Source: Thiorhodovibrio sp.
Lineage (GTDB): Bacteria; Pseudomonadota; Gammaproteobacteria; Chromatiales; Chromatiaceae
NCBI GenBank assembly: GCA_007128075.1
Contig: SKYD01000044.1
Span: forward strand, 1 to 12,937
Direction: 5' to 3'
DNA: 12,937 nt
Shown here: in pieces, positions 1-7,306 of the stretch
How the letters are laid out: every line of letters begins with the position of its first letter
Position numbering within the stretch: position 1 is the stretch's first letter
Notes under the pieces: generated by a model
Told to the model about the DNA's origin: nothing
Database searches by the model: none
The model's input: only the letters and a program-made list of their open reading frames with translations
Program-made: the position numbers and the translations under genes

Positions 1-2253
1 GGGCTTGATGAACCGGCTGAGGTGCAAACTCAACAAGCGACAGAAGAGCAGATCGCAACACAAGAGTCAGCCGACACGGTACAACCTTTACCAGATCGTC
101 AACGATTTGCTGATGATGCCGAAGGTTTGAGACATTATCAAAGTGTTGTCGCCAATCGACAACAATATCTGCGTGACCAAGAACGCAGTCAAGCGCGCTT
201 ACTCGCAGCACTTGAAGTCCTAGAAGCTGAAAAAACCGAATATATTCAGATACTTTCGGATTTGCATCGCTTGTCTTTACAGCAATATGCAACCTCGGTT
301 GAGATCAAAAAACAGCTTGGACGCGGACACTTAACCCCTGAGCAGACCCCCGAAGGACTGATCCAAGCCTTACGCCGCGAACCGATCACTGCGCTAGAGC
401 AAGAAATCGCTCAGCGCATCAATCAGCGGACACATTTGCGGTTGCGCATTGCACAGCTCAATGGACATGACACAGCGGCTCCAGAAGAGATTGACTCAGA
501 AGAAGAATCTGCTGATGAATCAAAACAGCAAGCCTCGGCACAATCAGAGCAATACGATTTATTTGACAGATTGCAAACCTTGGTTGGGCAACGGCTGGAA
601 TTGTTGGCAGATTTAGCCGCTTTAGAAGCTGAACGCTTACAAATACCTGATGCTTTTGGTGACGGTGAACGCCTGCAACAGCAGGCTGAAAATCGGATGC
701 GCTCAGGAAGCAGTCTGTTTGAACGGGTGCTTGGTGTGCTACCTTCAGATCGCGCTGTCGAGCTCACTGAATTATTACGCAACAATTACATCACTCTATT
801 GCTGATCGAAGCACAGCGCGCATTGTTGGCGACTGAAAACGAAAAAGTCACCGAGCTGATTCAGTTGGTACAAAACGATCAGCAAATGATCAGTGACATG
901 TTGCCGATGTTACAAGAGCAGCTCGCTACTGTTGAGCTTGAGCAAGACCGCATTTGGACACAAATTCGTGCTCAATTAGACCCAGATGCAGCAGCAACAA
1001 TCATTGCTGAGTTTACTGAGCGCACTGGAAAACAGCTTGAGCGCACTCCCCCACTGCTTGAACAAGACCAAGCGGAATTTATTGAGCGGGCACAACGCGA
1101 GTTAACCGCACTGCATGTCCAACAGTTGGCGTTGCAAGAATGGATCGCGCTGTTTGAGCAACGACAGAACACGACTCTGTTAAATGAGGTGGCGCGCTAC
1201 CGAGATGTTGAGGCCAATCTCAACACCATCAATTCATCATTACAGCGCACACTTAACCGCCTGATTGGACATGATGCAGAAGAGATGGCAGCACTGCCGG
1301 AAAGGCAACAACCGACGACGCATCTTGAACGGTCGTATTTTTTACAAGGTGAGATTGGCGTTGATCATGAACAGCGCGCCCAGGCATATTTGCGTTCATT
1401 GTTGCAATTTGTCATTGAGTTGTTGATTATTGTTTATGTCACTTGGTTTTTATTCAACAAAGCCAAGCGTTTTGTCGATCGCCGCTCTGAAGAGATTGAG
1501 ATGTCGGCGGCACCTGACAGCACTCACAAACTGTTTGCACTTTCGTTAGGCTTTATTGCTTTCCGTGTCGTGTTGTTTGTTGCTGCAATTGTTTTGGCAT
1601 TAAGCCGACTTGGTTTTGATATCGGGGTGATTGTTGCCAGCTTGGGTATTTTTGGCTTTGCTTTTGGTTTTGCTGCTAAACAAACCCTGTCGGATCTTAT
1701 TGGTGCAATCACGCTCTTTGTCGAACATTCGTTTAACATTGGTGATGTCATTCAGATCAGTAGCAGTGATCCCAAAGTGCGGGCAACTGAATTTGGGCGC
1801 GTTGATAGCGTGTCATGGCGCTCGACACGCATCACTAACATGATGGATTACAGCATCAATATCCCCAATGGTCGGGTTGCTGAATCGGTGATTATTAATT
1901 ATACGCGCCAATCACCGCTGCGTGATCATACTTATGTGTATATTTCACCTGCCTATGAGACACGAAAAATACTCACGCTCATTACCGAAGCCGTTGATGA
2001 ATGCCATTTGATTCGCCAGGATATGCAAAAACTAATTTTGGCAACTGGCAACACCGTGGTCGAGAAAATTCTTGTGAGTCGCTACGAGATTCGTTGGTAC
2101 ACGGATATGCCTTTTTTGTCGCGTACCAAAGTTTTAACTGAATTGTGGACACGAATCTGGCAAAAATTTCATGATGCTGGCATCTCGCTTGAGTATGCGC
2201 CTGGACATCATCATGATGACATGCATGTTGAACCACTGCCGCCATCTCATTGA
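1..2253 (+). CDS. MscS-family mechanosensitive channel, 3' part of gene (5' end outside window)
   Basis: Inner-membrane channel that would open under membrane tension to release solutes in hypo-osmotic shock. The reading frame is open from base 1, so the GTG at 22 is probably not the true start; 750 residues are visible. Bases 1 to about 1390 encode a long hydrophilic, Gln/Glu/Leu-rich, coiled-coil-like region with no clear membrane segment. Three hydrophobic segments follow at about 1400-1455, 1535-1610 and 1620-1690. The third is the MscS pore helix, with the small-residue pattern GVIVASLGIFGFAFGFAAKQ, followed by LSDLIGAITLFVE and the soluble beta domain (FNIGDVIQI, SWRSTRI). The C-terminus is His-rich (GHHHDDMH...PPSH). 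Family knowledge: MscK has eleven membrane helices and a periplasmic domain, but here only the three MscS-core helices can be seen. The gene converges on nrdG. Family assignment is firm; subtype (MscK-like or another large MscS) is not. Confidence 0.88.
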   Translation, partial: GLDEPAEVQTQQATEEQIATQESADTVQPLPDRQRFADDAEGLRHYQSVVANRQQYLRDQERSQARLLAALEVLEAEKTEYIQILSDLHRLSLQQYATSVEIKKQLGRGHLTPEQTPEGLIQALRREPITALEQEIAQRINQRTHLRLRIAQLNGHDTAAPEEIDSEEESADESKQQASAQSEQYDLFDRLQTLVGQRLELLADLAALEAERLQIPDAFGDGERLQQQAENRMRSGSSLFERVLGVLPSDRAVELTELLRNNYITLLLIEAQRALLATENEKVTELIQLVQNDQQMISDMLPMLQEQLATVELEQDRIWTQIRAQLDPDAAATIIAEFTERTGKQLERTPPLLEQDQAEFIERAQRELTALHVQQLALQEWIALFEQRQNTTLLNEVARYRDVEANLNTINSSLQRTLNRLIGHDAEEMAALPERQQPTTHLERSYFLQGEIGVDHEQRAQAYLRSLLQFVIELLIIVYVTWFLFNKAKRFVDRRSEEIEMSAAPDSTHKLFALSLGFIAFRVVLFVAAIVLALSRLGFDIGVIVASLGIFGFAFGFAAKQTLSDLIGAITLFVEHSFNIGDVIQISSSDPKVRATEFGRVDSVSWRSTRITNMMDYSINIPNGRVAESVIINYTRQSPLRDHTYVYISPAYETRKILTLITEAVDECHLIRQDMQKLILATGNTVVEKILVSRYEIRWYTDMPFLSRTKVLTELWTRIWQKFHDAGISLEYAPGHHHDDMHVEPLPPSH

Positions 2254-2363
2254 AGCGAGGCAAGCAATAATCGTTTTGCTGATCAATGTCGTCAACTTTT
2301 TGAACAACTGCGGGCGCAGAATCCCACACGAAACATCAAAAAGTAAATAATAGCACGCAGGAA
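2254..2363. other. Convergent intergenic spacer
   Basis: This 110-bp spacer separates the convergent ends of the channel gene and nrdG. I see only short stems of 4-5 bp and no GC-rich hairpin followed by a T run on either strand, so no intrinsic terminator can be supported here. Confidence 0.5.
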
Positions 2364-3059
2364 TCAACGCCTTTCGATGGTCAACGGCAGATTAGGCAGG
2401 GCGTGAGGATTTAATGTATAGGGCGCGCCTAGTGTTTGGTCGCGCATCCTTGCACTGTGACAGCTTTGTATCACATAGTGCTGCACACCACGAGCGACAA
2501 GCTGTTGCATCAGTTGCTCCAGATAATCTGGATGATCAAATCCGGGCATTGGGGTGGTGCGTACTTCCAGCGCCAGATTGGCAGCTAATAGCAGCTCTAG
2601 GCTTGCCCAGGCCGCTCGACCTGAATCAGGCACTCCGGTGACCTGGGGATAGTCTGCAGCGAGTGCCTTAATATCCAGCCCCACCCAATCCAGCAGCGGA
2701 ATCAGGGCGGCAAGCCGTTGTGGATAAGCACCCCCCGTGTGCAGCCCGATTTTAAAACCCAGCGTGCGCACCTCAGTGATTGCGGCTGCCAGTGCGCCTT
2801 GTGCGGTTGGCTCGCCACCGCTAAACACCACAGCATCCAGCAGCCCACGCCTGGACTTTAAGAACGCCATCACCTCTGCCCAAGCGATCAGCTCATCAGG
2901 GGTGGTGGTCAGCAGATGGTCGTTATGACAATAGCGACAGCGCCACGGGCAGCCGTGACAAAAGATTACCGCCGCCAACTCGCCCGGATAATCCTGGGTG
3001 GTCAGCGGGGTGAGTCCACCAACGCGCAGCCGAGTGGCAGCCGAAGACGCCAAGGGCAT
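2364..3059 (-). CDS. nrdG: Anaerobic ribonucleotide reductase activating protein (radical SAM)
   Basis: Radical-SAM activase that uses a [4Fe-4S] cluster and S-adenosylmethionine to install the glycyl radical on the class III ribonucleotide reductase. The cluster motif CxxxCxxC is C37-P-W-R-C41-R-Y-C44, inside FCHGCPWRCRYCHN. It follows the sequence GGLTPLTTQDYPG typical of the longer NrdG/PflA-like activases. VVFSGGEPTAQ near residue 85 is the SAM-binding GGE motif. At 231 residues it is longer than E. coli NrdG (about 154), so it belongs to the longer class usually paired with ATP-cone NrdD in other proteobacteria. I chose ATG at 3059; a TTG at 3065 is in frame, and neither has an obvious Shine-Dalgarno, so translation may be coupled to the small gene ending 12 bases upstream. 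Last gene of the nrd operon. Confidence 0.9.
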   Translation of the reverse strand: MPLASSAATRLRVGGLTPLTTQDYPGELAAVIFCHGCPWRCRYCHNDHLLTTTPDELIAWAEVMAFLKSRRGLLDAVVFSGGEPTAQGALAAAITEVRTLGFKIGLHTGGAYPQRLAALIPLLDWVGLDIKALAADYPQVTGVPDSGRAAWASLELLLAANLALEVRTTPMPGFDHPDYLEQLMQQLVARGVQHYVIQSCHSARMRDQTLGAPYTLNPHALPNLPLTIERR

Positions 3060-3071
3060 CAGCAAACAAAA

Positions 3072-3266
3072 TTAAGCCGCGTCGCGGTGCATCTGGCAAC
3101 AAGCCGCCAGCCGCGGCTGCTCGCTAAAATAAATCCGCTCCTGATGCTCGGACTGTTTGCCAGTATTAAACGCGCTCACCGGGCGATGATATCCCATAAC
3201 CCGCGTCCAGACCTCGCAGCGAGTGCGCTCAGCGTCGTTAAGTTGAATGACCTGTTGTTGATTCAT
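3072..3266 (-). CDS. nrdD: Separate glycyl-radical domain of class III ribonucleotide reductase (NrdD C-terminal piece)
   Basis: This 64-residue protein matches the extreme C-terminus of full-length NrdD. The segment RCEVWTRVMGYHRPVSAFN followed by GKQSEH contains the RVxGY glycyl-radical motif, with Gly25 as the predicted radical residue. NrdG would activate it, and the radical would be passed to the catalytic cysteine of the large partner. It has its own ATG at 3264-3266 and a good Shine-Dalgarno (AGGAGAACCACC before ATG). It starts 32 bases after the stop of the large nrdD gene, so it is a separate cistron and not simply a frameshifted tail. The last 14 residues (two Cys, two Arg, one His) do not resemble any NrdD end I know. 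Compare GrcA/YfiD, a separate glycyl-radical part for pyruvate formate-lyase, as a known analogy. The family assignment is strong; that the split pair works together is inference. Confidence 0.87.
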   Translation of the reverse strand: MNQQQVIQLNDAERTRCEVWTRVMGYHRPVSAFNTGKQSEHQERIYFSEQPRLAACCQMHRDAA

Positions 3267-3298
3267 GGTGGTTCTCCTGTGGATTGGATTGTTGGCTA

Positions 3299-5371
3299 TT
3301 ACACAATAGCGGCAGTTTTGGCACAGTCAGTTGCCAACGCCACTGCTTGCGCAGCCGCCTGTTTTTTGGCGATCAGCTCTTGATCGCATTTTGGACAAAA
3401 TTCGTGTTCACCGGCGAGATAGCCGTGTTTGGGACAAATCGAAAAGATCGGGGTTATGGTGAGATAGGGCAGATGGAATTGCCCCAGCGCCCGCCGCACC
3501 AGCCGCTTGCAAGCCTCGGCGGAGCTAATCTGCTCGCTCATGTACAGATGCAGCACCGTGCCGCCGGTGTATTTGGTTTGCAGACGGTCTTGTAGCTCTA
3601 AAGCAAGGAACGGATCGTCGGTATAGCCAGCGGGCAACTGCGATGAATTGGTGTAATAGGGCGCGTCGGCGGTGCCGGCCTGAAGAATATCGGGAAAGCG
3701 TTTTTGATCCTCACGCGCAAAGCGGTAGGTCGTGCCCTCAGCGGGGGTCGCTTCGAGGTTGTACATGTGCCCGGTGGTTTCTTGAAACTCCACCATCCGA
3801 GCACGCACATGATCAAGCAGCCGCTCAGCACAGCGTTGTCCCCAAGCGGTGGTGATGTCCTCAGCATCGCGGGTCAAGTTGCGAATCATCTCATTGATGC
3901 CATTCACACCAATGGTCGAGAAATGATTGCGCAAGGTGCCAAGATAGCGTTTGGTATAAGGAAACAATCCCGCGTCCATGTGGCGCTGAATCACTTTGCG
4001 CTTGAGCTCAAGGCTTTTGCAGGCAAGATCAAGCAGCCGATCCAGTTGGGCATACAGCCCTGGCTCATCGCCGCGATGGTTGTAGCCTAGCCGCGCACAG
4101 TTGATCGTCACCACCCCGAGCGAGCCAGTTTGTTCAGCCGAACCAAACAGCCCATTGCCGCGCTTGAGTAGCTCAGTCAAATCTAATTGCAGCCGACAGC
4201 ACATCGAGCGCACCATGTTTGGCTTTAACGAAGAGTTAATAAATCCTTGAAAATAGGGCAAGCCAAATTTTGCCGTCATCGTAAACAGCCGCTTGGTGTT
4301 TTCACTATCCCACGGGAAATCAGCCGTGATGTTGTAAGTCGGGATTGGGAAAGTAAAAATTCGCCCCTTGGCATCGCCCTCGGTCATCACCTCGATATAG
4401 GCGCGGTTAATCAGATCCATCTCGGCTTGCAGCTCGCCATAGGTGAACGACTGCTCAACGCCGCCGATGACGGGCACTTGCTCGCGTAAATCCTCGGGAC
4501 AAACCCAGTCAAAAGTCAGATTCACAAAGGGCGTTTGACAGCCCCAGCGCGACGGGGTGTTGAGGTTATAAATCAGCTCCTGAATCGCCTGTTTGACCTG
4601 CGGATAATCCAACTGATCGACGCGAACATAGGGCGCAAGATAGGTATCAAAACTTGAAAATGCCTGTGCTCCAGCCCACTCGTTTTGCAGTGTGCCAAGA
4701 AAATTGACGATCTGCCCAATCGCCGATGACATGTGCTTAGGCGGGTTGGCATCGACTTTGCCGGGGACACCGTTGAGCCCCTCACGCAGCAGGGTGCGCA
4801 ATGACCAGCCCGCGCAGTAGCCCGCCAGCATGTCTAAATCATGGATATGAAAATCACCTTCGCGGTGCGCCGCGCCCACCTCGGGGGGATAGACATGGTT
4901 GAGCCAATAATTGGCGACCATCTTGCCCGAGGTATTGAGAATCAGCCCACCGAGTGAGTAGCCTTGGTTGGCGTTCGCCGCAACCCGCCAGTCAGAGCGT
5001 TCCAGATACTCGTTAATCGAGCTGGAGACATCGACAAAGGTTTGCTGGTCAGTGCGCAGTTTGCGCCGCTGTTCGCGATAGACGATATAGGAGCGGGCGG
5101 TCTCAAAATGATTGGCGCTAATGAGTGTCTGCTCAACAACATCTTGTATATCCTCAATGCCCGGCGTGCGCTCCGCCCCAAAGCGATGAGCGAGCACTTT
5201 AACCACCTGTGCCGTCAACAAACCGGCTTCTGCATCGTCATACTCGCCGGTGGCACGACCCGCCCGCGCAATCGCCGACTGAATCTTCTCGGCAGCAAAC
5301 GCCACCGCCTGACCATCGCGCTTGATGACCCATTGCGGAAGCTTGGTTGGTCTGGAAGTGGCTTTATCCAT
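3299..5371 (-). CDS. nrdD: Anaerobic (class III) ribonucleoside-triphosphate reductase, large part lacking the glycyl-radical tail
   Basis: Catalytic body of the oxygen-sensitive enzyme that reduces NTPs to dNTPs. Residues about 10-105 form the ATP-cone regulatory domain (PQWVIKRDG ... IQDVVEQTLI ... YIVYREQRR). MCCR at residues 390-393 holds the candidate thiyl-radical cysteine, in the region equivalent to E. coli C384. A zinc ribbon lies near the end: C646-P-K-H and C659-P-K-C662. In the usual single-chain enzyme the zinc ribbon is followed by the glycyl-radical motif. Here the protein instead ends about 28 residues later in an Ala-rich tail, and the radical motif lies in the next gene. I prefer ATG at 5371 (690 residues); a TTG three codons earlier (5380) is possible. 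First gene of the operon nrdD-small nrdD-nrdG, with candidate NrdR and FNR sites upstream. Confidence 0.93.
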   Translation of the reverse strand: MDKATSRPTKLPQWVIKRDGQAVAFAAEKIQSAIARAGRATGEYDDAEAGLLTAQVVKVLAHRFGAERTPGIEDIQDVVEQTLISANHFETARSYIVYREQRRKLRTDQQTFVDVSSSINEYLERSDWRVAANANQGYSLGGLILNTSGKMVANYWLNHVYPPEVGAAHREGDFHIHDLDMLAGYCAGWSLRTLLREGLNGVPGKVDANPPKHMSSAIGQIVNFLGTLQNEWAGAQAFSSFDTYLAPYVRVDQLDYPQVKQAIQELIYNLNTPSRWGCQTPFVNLTFDWVCPEDLREQVPVIGGVEQSFTYGELQAEMDLINRAYIEVMTEGDAKGRIFTFPIPTYNITADFPWDSENTKRLFTMTAKFGLPYFQGFINSSLKPNMVRSMCCRLQLDLTELLKRGNGLFGSAEQTGSLGVVTINCARLGYNHRGDEPGLYAQLDRLLDLACKSLELKRKVIQRHMDAGLFPYTKRYLGTLRNHFSTIGVNGINEMIRNLTRDAEDITTAWGQRCAERLLDHVRARMVEFQETTGHMYNLEATPAEGTTYRFAREDQKRFPDILQAGTADAPYYTNSSQLPAGYTDDPFLALELQDRLQTKYTGGTVLHLYMSEQISSAEACKRLVRRALGQFHLPYLTITPIFSICPKHGYLAGEHEFCPKCDQELIAKKQAAAQAVALATDCAKTAAIV

Positions 5372-5393
5372 TGATTGCAAGTGCTTAGAGAAA

Positions 5394-5441
5394 TAACTAG
5401 ATGTTGTGTGGAAGCCTAACTACAGGCGCAAGATATGGTAA
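5394..5441 (-). promoter_or_regulatory. Candidate tandem NrdR boxes upstream of nrdD
   Basis: Two 16-bp sites lie 32 bp apart, the three-turn spacing typical of NrdR box pairs. TAACTAGATGTTGTGT (5394-5409) matches 12 of 16 positions of the consensus ACACWATATATWGTGT as I recall it. GCGCAAGATATGGTAA (5426-5441) matches 10 of 16. They lie 22 and 54 bases upstream of the nrdD ATG. NrdR is the widespread ATP/dATP-sensing repressor of ribonucleotide reductase genes, so the position is right. Each single match is modest; the correct spacing and location carry the argument. Confidence 0.5.
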
Positions 5442-5506
5442 ATCATCGCAGTCCGCTTGTCAAAGCCGGTAGACTCAGGAGTAAAACTTTGACTGCGAAC
5501 AAGTTC

Positions 5507-5520
5507 TTAAAAATGATCAA
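5507..5520 (-). promoter_or_regulatory. FNR/Anr-like site upstream of nrdD
   Basis: TTAAAAATGATCAA matches 8 of 10 defined positions of the FNR consensus TTGAT-N4-ATCAA, with one perfect half site. It lies about 136 bases upstream of the nrdD start, and oxygen control of a class III reductase is expected. I did not find a convincing -10 at the matching distance, so this is tentative. Confidence 0.3.
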
Positions 5521-5540
5521 GCGCTGGGCTGCGTCATCAG

Positions 5541-5562
5541 CGATCAGCACCAGAGCTGATCG
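5541..5562. repeat. Inverted repeat, 8-bp perfect arms
   Basis: CGATCAGC and GCTGATCG are separated by the 6-base loop ACCAGA. There is no T run on either side, so it is not a typical intrinsic terminator. It could be an operator or a structured leader RNA between the divergent nrdD and paaK genes. Confidence 0.5.
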
Positions 5563-5605
5563 GTTGCAGCGATGGATTGACAGGAATTGACGGCAACCAA
5601 GCTGT

Positions 5606-5719
5606 CACTTTTAAGTGTAAAATCGTTAATAAATTTTCTAAAACAGCAGTTTGCTATGACTTCATCAACTGTTGGCGGAGCAAAGCCGACTAAGTGCAAA
5701 ACTTTACTTAAAGTGTAAA
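5606..5719. promoter_or_regulatory. Two related palindromic sites upstream of paaK
   Basis: Site 1, CACTTTTAAGTG (5606-5617), has 5-bp arms around TT. Site 2, TTTACTTAAAGTGTAAA (5703-5719), is also palindromic. They share the extended sequence WAAGTGTAAA, at 5612-5621 and 5710-5719, 98 bp apart on the same strand. Repeated similar palindromes ahead of a catabolic gene suggest operators for one regulator, which I cannot name. Confidence 0.4.
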
Positions 5720-5721
5720 TT

Positions 5722-5741
5722 ATTCAATGATACGGTTGAAT
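5722..5741. repeat. Inverted repeat ATTCAA-N8-TTGAAT
   Basis: Perfect 6-bp arms sit about 78-97 bases before the paaK start, next to the palindrome at 5703-5719. The location suits an operator or activator site. No specific regulator is recognised. Confidence 0.35.
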
Positions 5742-5818
5742 GTTATCAGAGCACCTAGACTGCGCATCGGATGGCGGTTTATGCCACAATAACGGCATTT
5801 CGACACTGAGGTTTAAGT

Positions 5819-7156
5819 ATGCAAAGCGAGCTTTGGAATGATGCTGCGGGTGGCTTTCATCCTGTCAGCGCCCCCGATTTTTTACCGCAAGCCCAGCTTC
5901 AGGAGATGCAACTGCGCCGCTTGCGTGCGGTGGTGGCGCGTGCCTATCAGCATGTCGAGCTGGTGCGCCAGCGCATGGACGAGCGCGGGTTAACGCCTGA
6001 TCATCTGCGCACGCTGGATGATCTACAGCACCTGCCCTTTATGGTCAAAACTGATCTGCGCGACACCTATCCCTTTGGGCTGTTTGCCAGCCCGATGTCG
6101 GATGTGGTGCGGCTGCATGCCTCATCAGGCACCACTGGCAAGCCGATTGTGGTTGCCTACACCCAAGAAGACATTGAGGTCTGGGCCTCGGTGATGACCC
6201 GCACCTTTGCTGCGTGTGGGCTGCATCGCGGCGATATTTTGCAGAATGCCTTTGGCTATGGGCTGTTTACTGGCGGTTTAGGGGCGCACTATGGCGCCGA
6301 GATGCTCGGGGCTACGGTGATTCCGATTTCGGGCGGCAACACCGATCGTCAGATTATGGTGATGCGCGATTTTGGTGTGACCGCACTCTGCTGCACCCCA
6401 AGTTATTTTACTTATCTGATTGAGCGCGCTGCTGAGCTAGAAGCCGATTTACGCACCATGCCGCTGAAAGTGGGTATCTTTGGTGCTGAGCCCTGGACCG
6501 AGGCGATGCGCCAGCATATTGAGGCCGCTGCTGACATTAAAGCCTATGATATTTATGGTCTATCAGAGATCATCGGCCCGGGGGTCGCCAGCGAATGTGC
6601 TGCCCAAGATGGGCTGCATATTTTTGAGGATCATTTTTATCCCGAGATCATCGACCCCGACAGCGGCGAGCGGCTGCCCGATGGCGAAGAAGGCGAGCTA
6701 GTCATTACTACTTTGAGCAAAAAGGCGATGCCAGTGATTCGCTACCGCACCCGCGACATCACCCGCATTTTGCCCGAGCCTTGTCGCTGTGGTCGCAGCA
6801 TCCGGCGCATTCGGCGCATTGGCAGACGCTCCGATGACATGATTATCATTCGCGGGGTCAATATCTATCCAAGCCAGATCGAGGCGGCGTTGCTCACCGT
6901 TGAAGGCACCCTGCCGCATTATCAGATTTTGCTCACCCGCGAGCAAGGGCTGGATCAGATGACCATTGAGGTCGAGGTCACCCCCGAGGTCTTTAGCGAT
7001 GAAATCCGCGTCATGGAGGCGATGCGCACCCGTCTGGCACAGGCAATCGAGCGCGTGATTGGGATTCGCGTCGGGCTGCGGCTCGTCGAGCCGCGCAGCA
7101 TCGAGCGCAGTCAAGGCAAAGCGCGACGGGTAATTGATCAGCGCAATGCCAGTTGA
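5819..7156 (+). CDS. paaK: Phenylacetate-CoA ligase
   Basis: Cytoplasmic adenylate-forming enzyme that activates phenylacetate (or a similar aryl acid) with ATP and CoA to give the CoA thioester, the entry step of phenylacetate breakdown. The phosphate-binding loop SSGTTGKP starts at residue 102. YGLSEI, at about residues 245-250, is the adenylate-binding motif. The C-terminal hinge and lysine-poor ligase domain include GRRSDDMIIIRGVNIYPSQ near residues 335-355, which is characteristic of PaaK. The 445-residue length fits the family (about 430-440). The start is ATG at 5819, with GAGG at 5808-5811 as a modest Shine-Dalgarno. No other paa genes are in view, so it may serve a scattered or anaerobic aromatic pathway, or scavenge aryl acids. 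The true substrate cannot be read from the sequence. Confidence 0.92.
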   Translation: MQSELWNDAAGGFHPVSAPDFLPQAQLQEMQLRRLRAVVARAYQHVELVRQRMDERGLTPDHLRTLDDLQHLPFMVKTDLRDTYPFGLFASPMSDVVRLHASSGTTGKPIVVAYTQEDIEVWASVMTRTFAACGLHRGDILQNAFGYGLFTGGLGAHYGAEMLGATVIPISGGNTDRQIMVMRDFGVTALCCTPSYFTYLIERAAELEADLRTMPLKVGIFGAEPWTEAMRQHIEAAADIKAYDIYGLSEIIGPGVASECAAQDGLHIFEDHFYPEIIDPDSGERLPDGEEGELVITTLSKKAMPVIRYRTRDITRILPEPCRCGRSIRRIRRIGRRSDDMIIIRGVNIYPSQIEAALLTVEGTLPHYQILLTREQGLDQMTIEVEVTPEVFSDEIRVMEAMRTRLAQAIERVIGIRVGLRLVEPRSIERSQGKARRVIDQRNAS

Positions 7157-7197
7157 ACTCGTTTTGTCATTCGCTCTGTTTTCCAGACGATTCAATC

Positions 7198-7225
7198 GTA
7201 GGGGCGGTTCGCGAGCCGCCCCTAC
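7198..7225. repeat. GC-rich 28-bp palindrome (dispersed-repeat type)
   Basis: Arms GTAGGGGCGG and CCGCCCCTAC (10 bp, perfect) enclose TTCGCGAG, whose core TCGCGA is itself palindromic. Only one internal pair is a T-G wobble. It lies between the convergent ends of paaK and tonB. Repeats of the GTAGGGGCG...CGCCCCTAC style recur in many bacterial genomes, as I recall. It could act as a bidirectional transcription block or a REP-like element. Confidence 0.75.
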
Positions 7226-7272
7226 TGATGATTGTGGTGCTGCAGTTCCCATGTTCTGATCAATCCCAAAGT

Positions 7273-7290
7273 GTTAAGCCTGCGCTCAAC
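7273..7290. terminator. Weak hairpin between paaK and tonB ends
   Basis: GTTAAGC and GCTCAAC pair over 7 positions (one wobble on the minus-strand RNA) around a CTGC loop, 17 bases beyond the tonB stop. Only ACTTT follows on the minus strand, so as an intrinsic terminator it is poor. Confidence 0.25.
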
Positions 7291-7306
7291 TTAGCGTTAT
7301 AAAAAA

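Larger units (their letters stand above)
5372..5818. other. Long divergent intergenic region between nrdD and paaK
   Basis: This 447-bp region holds no credible coding frame. Besides the nrdD control sites it contains several inverted repeats, listed separately: an 8-bp-armed hairpin at 5541-5562, related palindromes at 5606-5617 and 5703-5719, and a 6-bp-armed repeat at 5722-5741. A short direct repeat (ATTGACAGG, ATTGACGGC) lies at about 5576-5594. The paaK promoter and operator must lie in the right half. Confidence 0.55.

Noticed and set aside
4964..5374. Plus-strand 136-codon frame inside nrdD
   Set aside because: Shadow of the ATP-cone coding region; no Shine-Dalgarno or family match.
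5541..5562. Intrinsic terminator
   Set aside because: Good stem but no T run on either strand, and it lies between divergent genes.
6698..7252. Minus-strand 184-codon frame
   Set aside because: Antisense of paaK with no recognisable domain; paaK motifs are unambiguous on the plus strand.
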